64,000 nt of DNA from Pengzhenrongella sp031582905 (GTDB taxonomy: Bacteria > Actinomycetota > Actinomycetes > Actinomycetales > Cellulomonadaceae): the NCBI RefSeq assembly GCF_031582905.1, contig NZ_CP133990.1:1426001-1490000 (forward strand). The letters are read 5' to 3'. Made by a program: the position numbers and the translations under genes. The notes beneath the pieces are model-generated. The model was not told the origin of the DNA. It did not search any database and saw only the letters and a list, made by a program, of their open reading frames with translations. This document shows positions 8,938 through 16,422 of this stretch, piece after piece. The number at the start of each line of letters is the position of its first letter. The stretch's first letter is position 1.

Positions 8938-9229
8938 GGCCCGTCCCGACGAGATCGTCCACAACATCGTCCGCCTGCGGATCTGTGGTCTGCTGCGGCC
9001 CGTCGAGGCGCTCACCTTCGCGGCGCTCGGCGAGACGCTGGGACTCAGCAAGCCCGCGCTGTCCAAGCACCTGCGCGTCCTGACCGATGCCGGCTACACG
9101 ACCATGACCCGCTCCGCCTCGGACGAGCGCGGCGACCGCCGGCAGATCACCTGGGTACGTCTGACGCGCGACGGCCGCCGGGCGTTCGACGGGCACGTCG
9201 CCGCGCTGCGGGAGATTACCGCGACGTGA
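8927..9229 (+). CDS. Winged-helix transcriptional regulator (MarR/ArsR-like)
   Basis: 100-aa DNA-binding protein. After PDEIVHNIVRLRICGLLRP comes a helix-turn-helix: LTFAALGETLGLSKPALSKHLRVLTDAGYTTM. The wing follows as TRSASDERGDRRQITWVRLTRDGRRAF, a pattern seen in the transcriptional regulator family that accompanies small membrane proteins. The ATG lies inside the end of the preceding gene (11-nt overlap), so the two are translationally coupled. It probably binds the palindrome at 8449-8477 and represses its own operon. No metal- or effector-binding cysteine pair is visible, so the signal is unknown. Confidence 0.88.
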   Translation: MPVEARPDEIVHNIVRLRICGLLRPVEALTFAALGETLGLSKPALSKHLRVLTDAGYTTMTRSASDERGDRRQITWVRLTRDGRRAFDGHVAALREITAT

Positions 9230-9584
9230 CCGAGCGGTCCCGCTCGACGGCGATCCGGCCGCGCTCTCGCCGGCCGGGTGGGGACGACTGCTCGACCACC
9301 ACCTCCGCGGCGCCCCCGCCGACGACGTCCTGCCCGCTCCGGTCGAGGGGCTGGGCGCCGCGGTCGAGGGGCTGGGCGCCGCGGTCGAGGGGCTGGGCGC
9401 CGCGGTCGAGGGGCTGGGCGCGCTGACGAGGCGCCGGCGACTCGTGGGAAGGCTGATCAGGTCGGAGGCGCAGGAGGCGCCCGCCGGCGGTCCTGGGGCC
9501 GCGCACCGGTTGCCTCCGGCTCCGGCTCCGGGCCGGACGTCGGGTGGGCCTCATCGGCGGGGGCGGGGAAGGTGTGGCGCATGA
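9226..9584 (+). CDS. Possible third gene of the operon, with 21-nt repeats (frame break)
   Basis: A GTG at 9226 overlaps the regulator stop (GTGA). If one C is restored at 9239-9241 the reading becomes MTERSPLDGDPAALSPAGWGR, then RLLDHHLRGAPADDVLPAP. Four near-identical heptapeptides VEGLGAA follow, then LTRRRRLVGRLIR. Codons in this frame end almost always in G or C, unlike the uncorrected frame. The open frame runs to 9584 and overlaps the end of the convergent acetyltransferase by about 130 nt, so the true 3' end may be earlier. No family is recognised. This is a tentative call that depends on one inferred base. Confidence 0.35.
9340..9421 (+). repeat. Tandem 21-nt repeat, about four copies
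   Basis: Units beginning GGTCGAGGGGCTGGGC start at 9341, 9362, 9383 and 9404, nearly identical. The 21-nt period keeps a reading frame and encodes VEGLGAA repeats in the tentative gene at 9226. Confidence 0.9.
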
Positions 9585-10241
9585 TCCACGTGCTGGAGGT
9601 CCCGCGGGCGGTGACCCGACCCGTGGCCGGGTCGACGGTCTGCCAGTGGTGCTCATGGGGACCCACCCGCTCGTAGCCGAGCCGTTGGTAGAAGGCGACG
9701 AGCCCGACCGCGTCGCGGTCCACGTCGAGGCTCGTCGCCGGGAACCCGTGCAGGCGGGCCTGGGTCTCCGCGGCCGCCGTCAGCAGGCGGCCGATCCCGT
9801 GCCGACGTGCCGCGGGAGCGACGCCGAGGCCGTAGAGCCAGGGGTGCGGGGGTCGCACGTCCCCCGCCAGCGCACGCTCACCGCGCCGAGGACCTCGCCG
9901 CCGTGCTGGGCGACCAGCAGGGTCTCGTCGCCCCGCTCGCCCGCCCGCATCCGCCACTCCGCGCGGTCGGCGGACCCGGACAACGCGGTGAGGGACGGGA
10001 GGTCCTCCCGTCGACCGGGCCGGACCCACAGGCCGTCGCCGGGGCTCACGGGCGGGCGGGCGGGCGGGTCGTCGGCGTCGAGGCCGGCGATGACGCCCGC
10101 CAGCTGCGTGGCCGTGGACGCGTGCACGAAGCCCACCTCGACCAGGTCGCGGCCGGGCGTGGACCCGCGGTAGCTGCCCGCCGCGACGGCATGGTCCCCG
10201 ACCGCGGCGGGGGCGAGGTGCAGGAGGCGCATGGCCACCAT
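9457..10241 (-). CDS. GNAT acetyltransferase with DUF952-like N-terminus (frame break)
   Basis: Predicted N-acetyltransferase. From the ATG at 10239-10241 (or 10232) the first 65 residues read RLLHLAPAAVGDHAVAAGSY and VEVGFVHASTATQLAGVIAG. This resembles the N-terminal half of DUF952 proteins, which usually have GFIHCS. A GNAT domain follows: WVRPGRREDLPSLTALSGS, then after the break PHPWLYGLGVAPAARRHGIGRLLTAAAE, the acetyl-CoA loop, and DAVGLVAFYQRLGYERV. One base is missing at the C run 9861-9865. The C-terminal 40 residues are Pro/Glu-rich and overlap a possible gene on the other strand. The fusion is visible in one frame before the break, so it is not an artefact of the correction. Substrate unknown. 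Confidence 0.8.
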
Positions 10242-10273
10242 CGTGTCCGCCGCTGTCCGTCCCCGTCGACGGG

Positions 10274-12070
10274 TCACCCCACGCCGACACCGTCCGGCAC
10301 GCGCCCCGTGGCCACGGCCGTATCGGCGAGATGACGTCGCCACCCGCCGCTCGCCGTGATGTCCCGGACATCTGCGAGGGCGACCGGCTCGCAGAGGAAC
10401 CCGCTGACGCTCGTGCCGTCGGCCAGGCGGACCGGGCCGATCGCCATGGGGTGCGGGAGCCGGGCCACGAGGTCGGCGAACCCCGTCGCCGGCAGATCCC
10501 ACACCTCGACCTCGATCGCGGCGCCACCCCGGACGACCCGCTCGAGCCCGGGCTTCGGCGGCGTCGTCGCCAGGGCGTGCAGGCGGTAGTCCGGCGCGGT
10601 GGTGGTGGCCCGGGTGAACGTCGCGCCGCGTGCGGTCAGCTCGCCGTTGCGGGGCTGGCCGCGCAGGTGGGCGCCGACGACGGCGAGCGGGACGGTGCCC
10701 CCCGATGTCGCGGTGGGCGGCTCGGCCGGGTCCGCGACCGGGGTCGCCTGCTCACCGGTGAGGAGCCGCCCGATCCGCGCCAGCCGCGCGTCGGAGAACG
10801 CCGGCCCGACGAGCTGGACGCCGAACGGCAGACCGTCGACGTCACCGGCCGGGACGGCGACCGCCGCGAGGTCGAGCAGGTTCGCGAAGTTGGTGAACCG
10901 CCCGAGGTCGCTGTTGACGCCGACCGGGTCGGCCGCGACGGCGGCCAGGGTGGGGTGCTGGGTCGTGGTGGGCAGCAGGACGGCGTCGGTCCCCTCGAGC
11001 GCCGCGGCCGCGGCCATCCGCAGCCGGTCGAGCGTCTCGAGGTCGGCGAAGAGCCGGTGCGCGGGCAGCTCGCCGGCGGCCCGGATGATCGCGCCGACGA
11101 CCGGGTCCACCGCGTCGGGGTGCGCGCTGACGAAGTCCCCGACGGCGGCGTACCGCTCGGCGACGAACGCGCCCTCGTACAGCAGCCGGGCCGCCGCGAG
11201 CAGCGCCGTGACATCCACCGGGACGGTGCGGACCCCGGCGTCGCGCAGCGCCGCTGCGGCCCGCTCGAACGCCTCGGCCCACCCGGGGCGAGCGGGCTGA
11301 GCGAGGCGACGTCGGGCACGCCGACGACGCCCCGCCCGGTGGTGGCCGCGACGGGTGCGCCGGTGCGGGCCAGGGGGTCGGTGCCGTCCGGTCCGGCGAG
11401 GGCGTCGCGGACCCGCTCGGCCAGGGCGACGGTCGGCGCGAACACCGACACGCAGTCCAGCGTCCGGCACGCCGGGACCACGCCGGTGGCCGGCAGCAGC
11501 CCGCGGGTCGGCTTGATGCCGACCAGCCCGTGCAGCGCGGCCGGCACCCGGCCGGAGCCGGCGGTGTCGGTGCCGAGGGCGACGTCGGCGACGCCGAGCG
11601 CGACGGCAACGGCCGAGCCGCTGCTGGACCCGCCCGAGATGCGCCCGGGTGCGGTGGCGTGCCGGACCGCCCCGTACGGGCTGCGGGTGCCGACCAGACC
11701 GGTGGCGAACTGGTCGAGGTTCGTGGTGCCGAGCACGACGGCGCCCGCGGCGCGCAGGCGGGCGACGACGGTCGCGTCCGCGGCCGCCGGCCCGTCGGCG
11801 AACGTGGGGCAGCCCGCGGTCGTCGGGAGCCCGGCGACGTCGATGTTGCCCTTCACCGCGGCGACGAGCCCGGCCAGCGGGGGACCCGGCGTCCCGGCCG
11901 CGACCGCGGCGTCCACGGCGGCGTCGACCGCGGCGGCGTCGGCCAGCAGCTCCGCCTCCGGGCGGACGTCGATGAACCCCTGGGCCGGTCCGCCGCCATC
12001 GCCGACGGCGACGCGGTCGCGACCGAGCCGGCACCGGCGCCCGCCGCCGCGGGGCAGGCCGCCGGCTGAC
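10274..12070 (-). CDS. atzF: Allophanate hydrolase, AtzF type (frame break, start unresolved)
   Basis: Amidase-signature enzyme that hydrolyses allophanate to ammonia and CO2. Ser-cis-Ser-Lys motifs are present: lysine in LVAAVKGNIDVAGLPTTAG, serines in ISGGSSSGSAVAVALG and GTDTAGSGRVPAALHGLVG. The frame changes at the G run 11285-11288 (one base short), then reads WAEAFERAAAALRDAG and LYEGAFVAERYAAVGDF, which match the AtzF core. The C-terminal 130 residues (FTRATTTAPDYRLHALA, then WRRHLADTAVA) are the AtzF C-terminal domain, which separates it from generic amidases. No clean ATG is seen; coding continues upstream of a GTG at 11916 (FIDVRPEAELLADAAAVD) to about 12000-12090. No urea carboxylase gene is adjacent. 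Confidence 0.87.
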   Translation of the reverse strand, partial: VSRRPAPRRRAPVPARSRPRRRRRWRRTGPGVHRRPPGGGAAGRRRRGRRRRGRRGRGRDAGSPAGRARRRGEGQHRRRRAPDDRGLPHVRRRAGGRGRDRRRPPARRGRRRARHHEPRPVRHRSGRHPQPVRGGPARHRTRAHLGRVQQRLGRCRRARRRRRRPRHRHRRLRPGAGRAARAGRHQADPRAAAGHRRGPGVPDAGLRVGVRADRRPGRAGPRRPRRTGRHRPPGPHRRTRRGHHRAGRRRRARRRLAQPARPGWAEAFERAAAALRDAGVRTVPVDVTALLAAARLLYEGAFVAERYAAVGDFVSAHPDAVDPVVGAIIRAAGELPAHRLFADLETLDRLRMAAAAALEGTDAVLLPTTTQHPTLAAVAADPVGVNSDLGRFTNFANLLDLAAVAVPAGDVDGLPFGVQLVGPAFSDARLARIGRLLTGEQATPVADPAEPPTATSGGTVPLAVVGAHLRGQPRNGELTARGATFTRATTTAPDYRLHALATTPPKPGLERVVRGGAAIEVEVWDLPATGFADLVARLPHPMAIGPVRLADGTSVSGFLCEPVALADVRDITASGGWRRHLADTAVATGRVPDGVGVG

Positions 12071-12149
12071 CGAGGGGTCCCCGCCCGGCGGGCCGAGCAC
12101 GACCGTCGGCGCGGATACGCTCGGGTGGACGAGCCCGGGGAGGGATCCG

Positions 12150-13238
12150 ATGAGCAACCTGGACACCAGGCCCGAGGCCGTCGAGTGCGGCGACGGTGAC
12201 CCGGTCGACCGGATCGAGGTCCTCACCCCGCGCGACGTCCCGCTCGGCGGCGTCCGCGCCATGACCGTCCGGCGCACGCTGCCCCAGCGAGCGCGGTCGT
12301 TCATCGGCGCCTGGTGCTTCCTCGACCACTACGGCCCGGACGACGTCGCGGTCACCGGCGGCATGCGCGTGCCCCCGCACCCGCACACCGGCCTGCAGAC
12401 GGTGAGCTGGCTGTTCTCCGGGGAGATCGAGCACCGCGACAGCCTCGGCACGCGCGCCGTCGTGCGCCCCGGCGAGCTCAACCTCATGACCGCCGGGCAC
12501 GGGATCAGCCACTCGGAGGACTCCACCGACGCGACCCGGGTGCTGCACGGCGTCCAGCTGTGGACGGTCCTGCCCGAGCGGCACCGGGGGACGGCGCCTG
12601 CGTTCGACCACCACGTGCCCGCGCCGGTGCCGCTGGACGACGGCGTCGTGCGGGTCTTCCTGGGCTCCCTCGCCGGCTCGACGTCGCCGGTACCCACGTT
12701 CTCCCCGCTGGTCGGCGCCGAAATCGTGCTCGGCGGCGAGTACGCGCACACGTTCGCCGTCGACCCGCGCTTTGAGCACGGCGTCCTGGTCGACACCGGC
12801 ACCGTCGAGGTCGCGGGCACCCGCGGTGACGCCGACCAGCTGCTGTACGTGCCGCCCGGCGCCGACACGCTCACGCTGCGCGCCGTCGGCGGTGACGTCC
12901 GGCTCGTGCTGATCGGCGGCCTGCCGCTGGGCGAGCGGATCGTCATGTGGTGGAACTTCATCGGCCGAGACCACGACGAGGTCATCGCGGCCCGGCGGCA
13001 GTGGCAGGCGCAGATCGGCGCGGACGACGCCGAGGTCACCGCCGCCGGCGACCCGGCCGGCGGCGACACCACCCGCGCCGACCTGGCAGCGCCCGACGGC
13101 GTCCCGGACGCCGCCGTCCCGCCCGGTCCCACCGCGCCCACCCCGGCGGACGCACGGTTCGGCAGCGTCACCGGCCACCCGCACCCGCCGCTGCCCGCCC
13201 CGCCGCTGCCGAACCACCGGCTCAAGCCCCGCGGGTGA
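12150..13238 (+). CDS. Pirin family protein
   Basis: Bicupin of the pirin family, 362 aa. The N-terminal cupin has RSFIGAWCFLDHYGPDD and the metal-binding block MRVPPHPHTGLQTVSWLFSG, then NLMTAGHGISHSE. The last carries the second set of histidines and the glutamate. The C-terminal cupin is more diverged (GGEYAHTFAVDPRFEHGVLV, then LPLGERIVMWWNFIGRDHDE). The extra C-terminal 70 residues are Ala/Pro/Asp-rich. An SD GGGAGGG sits 7 nt before the ATG at 12150. Members include quercetin dioxygenases and transcription cofactors; the activity here cannot be assigned. Only 19 nt separate it from the heme oxygenase gene. Confidence 0.92.
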   Translation: MSNLDTRPEAVECGDGDPVDRIEVLTPRDVPLGGVRAMTVRRTLPQRARSFIGAWCFLDHYGPDDVAVTGGMRVPPHPHTGLQTVSWLFSGEIEHRDSLGTRAVVRPGELNLMTAGHGISHSEDSTDATRVLHGVQLWTVLPERHRGTAPAFDHHVPAPVPLDDGVVRVFLGSLAGSTSPVPTFSPLVGAEIVLGGEYAHTFAVDPRFEHGVLVDTGTVEVAGTRGDADQLLYVPPGADTLTLRAVGGDVRLVLIGGLPLGERIVMWWNFIGRDHDEVIAARRQWQAQIGADDAEVTAAGDPAGGDTTRADLAAPDGVPDAAVPPGPTAPTPADARFGSVTGHPHPPLPAPPLPNHRLKPRG

Positions 13239-13242
13239 CGCC

Positions 13243-13248
13243 TAGGAT
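13243..13248 (+). promoter_or_regulatory. Candidate -10 box of heme oxygenase
   Basis: TAGGAT, 9 nt before the GTG at 13258 and just after the pirin stop. It suggests that heme oxygenase has its own promoter and a leader of only a few nucleotides. Confidence 0.4.
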
Positions 13249-13257
13249 CTCGATCCC

Positions 13258-13896
13258 GTGACCACCGACCTCGCCGCCGAGCTGCGCAGCGCGACCCGCA
13301 CCGCCCACGAGCAGGCCGAGGCCATGCCCTTCGTGTCCGCGCTCATGGCCGGTCGGGTGCCGCTCGACGCGTACGTCGACCTCCTGACCCAGCACCACGC
13401 GGTGTACGCCGCGCTCGAGGCCGCGGAGCCGTTCGTCCGGGCCGACCCGGCGGGGGCCACCCTGCTGTTCGACGCCCTCGCCCGCTCCGCGGCGATCGAG
13501 CACGACCTCGCCGTCCTGCGCGGGCCCACCTGGCGCGCGACGGTGCGCACCCTGCCCGCGACGCAGCGGTACGTCGACCGGCTGCGCACCGTGGCCGGGA
13601 CCTGGGTCGGCGGGTACGCCGCGCACGCGTACACCCGGTACCTCGGCGACCTCTCCGGTGGGGTGACGATCCGCGGGGTGCTGCGCCGCGAGTACGGCCT
13701 GGGCGACGACGCGCTGCACTTCTACGCCTTCCCCGGCCTGGGCAAGCCCAAGCCCTTCAAGGACCTGTACCGGGCACGCCTGGACGCGCTGCCGTGGGAC
13801 GACGCCGAGCGCGCGCGGGTCGCCGCCGAGGCCGGGGTCGCCTTCGGCCTCAACGCCGACGTGTTCGCCGACCTCGGGGCGGTGCACCTGCCCTAG
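13258..13896 (+). CDS. Heme oxygenase (biliverdin-producing)
   Basis: Opens heme to biliverdin, CO and iron. The GTG start gives MTTDLAAELRSATRTAHEQAE with the proximal heme ligand H17 in the family motif. The distal helix appears as AHAYTRYLGDLSGGVTIRGVL, with the conserved glycines that contact heme, and YAFPGLGKPKPFKDLYR follows. 212 aa, the usual length of HmuO/HO-1 like enzymes. It converges on the bacteriophytochrome gene with only 18 nt between the stops, so the enzyme that makes biliverdin lies next to the receptor that binds it. A role in iron recovery from heme is also possible. Confidence 0.93.
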   Translation: MTTDLAAELRSATRTAHEQAEAMPFVSALMAGRVPLDAYVDLLTQHHAVYAALEAAEPFVRADPAGATLLFDALARSAAIEHDLAVLRGPTWRATVRTLPATQRYVDRLRTVAGTWVGGYAAHAYTRYLGDLSGGVTIRGVLRREYGLGDDALHFYAFPGLGKPKPFKDLYRARLDALPWDDAERARVAAEAGVAFGLNADVFADLGAVHLP

Positions 13897-13914
13897 GGTC
13901 GGCGCGGCGAGCGG

Positions 13915-16181
13915 TCAGTACCGCCGGACCGCCAGCACCGTGACGTCGTCGCTCGTCGTCGGCGCGGCCGCGACGAGCTGCTCGCACAGCTCGTCGGGAT
14001 CGCGGCTCGCGGCGGCCGCACGGTCGCGCAGGCCCTCGAGGCTGTCGAGCAGGTGCACACCGCGCTCCTCGACGAGCCCGTCGGAGTACAGCACCAGCGC
14101 GTCCCCGGGCCGGAGCTGGACCGTCGCCTCCGCGTACGACGTGGCGACGTCGATGCCGAGCGCCGGACCGGTCGCCTCGCGCACGAGCCGGGCACCGCCG
14201 TCGGTGAGGTGCAGGACCGGCAGGTGCCCCGCGCTGGTCACCCGCACCGTCCCGGTCGACGGGTCGAGCTCGGCGGCCACGACGGTCGCGAGCTTGCCGG
14301 GCAGCAGCGCACCGATGAGCGTCCCCAGCTGGCGCAGCGCGACCGAGGCGCTGCCCTCGTTGACGAGGTAGGCACGCAGCGCGTGCCGCATCTGGGCCGT
14401 GATCGCGGCGACCCCCATGCCGTGCCCGGCGACGTCGCCCACCATGACCACGACCCGGCCGTCGGGCAGGACCGTGACGTCGTACCAGTCGCCCCCGACG
14501 ATGTCCCGGCCGCTGGGCAGGTACCGGGTCGCGAGCGAGAAGCCGGCCGGGATCGCCGGGCGCTCGGTCACCACGATGCGCTGGAGCGCGGCGGCGATCC
14601 GGCCGTCCTCGGCGGTGCGCCGGGCGAGGAGCTCGTCGATGTCCTGCCCCAGGCGCTGGGCGGCGGCGACCTCGGCCGGGCTCCACGGCTCGGAGCGTCC
14701 GCGCACCTGCTCGACCCATGCGGCGAACGACGCCCGGGGGTGAGCCGCGGCCCCTGCTCGGAGAGCTCGACGTGCGCGGTCTGCGGGTCGCCGGCCCAGT
14801 GGACCTCGGTGAGCACCTCGGGCTTGAACCACATGAGGAAGTCGTTGCGGCCGCCGGAGCTCAACGGCACCGCGACGACCCCGCTCGCGGTGCCGGCGAT
14901 GCGCTGCGGGAGGTCGCTGGTGGGCAGGTCGCGGCCCAGGCGGTCGGTGACCACCGGCTCGCGACCGCCCGACCAGCACAGGCGGGCCAGCTCGTCGACC
15001 TCGTCCGCCGACGGGGTGCTGCCCAGCAGGCGGAGGTCGCCGTGGATCCGGACCGCCGCGCCCCCGGCGCCCTCGACGAGGTCGAGCACGCCGCCCGGCC
15101 CGATCAGGTGCTCGAGCGGCTCGCGGATGTTCGCCGCGAGCGACCGGGTGAGGTCGGCGGCCGTCGCGGTGACGGACAGCGCGTCGACGTACCGGGCCTC
15201 GTCCTCCTTGCCCTGCAGCAGCAGCGACGCGGTCCGGCCCAGGAACTCCGCGGTGCTGCGGGCCGCGGCGCTCGGGTAGTGCGGCCCGGCGACGTGGTGG
15301 CAGGCCACGAGCCCCCACAGCCGGCCGTGGACGAGCAGCGACACCGACATCGAGGCGCGGACGCCCATGTTCGCGAGGTACTGGAGGTGCACGGGGGACA
15401 CGCTGCGCAGGGCCGCGCCGGAGAGGTCCAGCGGCAGCCCGGTGCGCGGGTTGAGGCCCGGCACGAGCGGGCTGGGGGTGTACGTGGCGTCCGGGATCGA
15501 CCGCAGCCACTGCGAGGTGTAAAGGGCGCGGGCCTGAGCGGGGATGTCCGACGCCGGGTAGTGCAGCCCGAGGAACGGCTCGAGGTCCTCCCGGACCTCC
15601 TCGGCGACGACCTCGCCGTTCCACTCCTCGTCGAACCGGTAGACCATGACGCGGTCGAAGCCGGTGACGCGGCGGACCTCCTGGGCGAGCAGGCGGGTCA
15701 GCTCGACCTGCGTCGACGCACCCTGCAGGGCGCGCAGGGCGATCCGCGTGCGTGACGGTGGCTCGACGACGGCGTCGTCGCGGGGCTCGATCTCGACCAC
15801 GAGCAGCTCGTCGGTCCGGTGGGCGAGGAGGTCGGCGCTGCGGCGGACGCCGTCCGGGCCGGTCAGGTGGATGCGGCGCGGCTCGCCGCCGTCCGCGCCG
15901 CTGTCGCCCCCGTCGCCGTCCCCGGCGCCGCCGGCGGGCAGGGCGGCGAGGTTCTCCGGGCCGAGGACGTCGACCAGGCGGCGGCCGATCAGCTCCTCGG
16001 CGGGGCGGCCGAGGTGCTCGGCGGTGTTCGCGGACGCCATGACCACGGTGTGGTCGCTGCCGTCGGCGGCGAGCAGCGCACCGTGGGCCTGCACCGACCC
16101 GGGGATGCGGATCGGCTCGTCCGCGCAGGCGTCGAGCAGATCGGGGAGCAGGTCGGGGGGCAGGGGTGCGGCAGAGCTCAC
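13915..16181 (-). CDS. bphP: Bacteriophytochrome with PP2C/SpoIIE phosphatase output (frame break)
   Basis: Red/far-red photoreceptor whose output is a serine phosphatase instead of a histidine kinase. GTG start at 16179-16181 after GAGGA. Residues 1-110 are a PAS_2 domain with the bilin-attachment cysteine C19 in the context DACADEPIRIPGSVQAHG. The GAF domain has DRVMVYRFDEEWNGEV, HYPASDIPAQARALY and SPVHLQYLANMGVRASMSV. The PHY domain has RNDFLMWFKPEVLTEVHWAG, and the PRxSF tongue motif (PRASF) is split by the frame change at the C run that appears as G 14736-14740 (one base missing). The output domain has GGDWYDV, VGDVAGHGMGVAA and YSDGLVEERG. About 755 aa. Such PP2C outputs usually act on anti-anti-sigma factors. 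Confidence 0.93.
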
Positions 16182-16253
16182 GCGGGCGTCCTCGGGGGCC
16201 GGGGAGTGGGGTGGCCGGTGCAGGACGCCGGCCGATGCGACGAACCTAACCGA

Positions 16254-16293
16254 GGGGGACGTGGCGGCCGTCCGGGCCGCTGTGACGTCCCCC
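16254..16293. promoter_or_regulatory. Long inverted repeat in the divergent bphP/patatin gap
   Basis: Arms GGGGGACGT (16254-16262) and ACGTCCCCC (16285-16293) are perfect. Inside them GCGGCC and GGCCGC extend the pairing with a small bulge. It lies in the 241-nt divergent gap, together with a minus-strand TAGGTT box (about 16243-16248) that could serve bphP. It may be an operator or a cruciform; no regulator is identified. Confidence 0.4.
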
Positions 16294-16422
16294 GCTCCCA
16301 CGGCGCTGCGCAGCGTCCCGGTGTGCAGCGTCCCGGTGCGCCGCGTCAACGGCCCGTCCGGCGCGATGCCGTCACGGGCGTGGGAGAGTCGCAGGCGTCG
16401 GTCGGATGACGAGGGGGAGCCG

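Noticed and set aside
9340..9421. CRISPR-like array
   Set aside because: The 21-nt units are directly adjacent with no spacers and keep a reading frame.
10331..12199. 622-aa open frame on the plus strand
   Set aside because: Antisense to allophanate hydrolase, no domain.
14053..15279. 408-aa open frame on the plus strand
   Set aside because: Antisense to the bacteriophytochrome gene.
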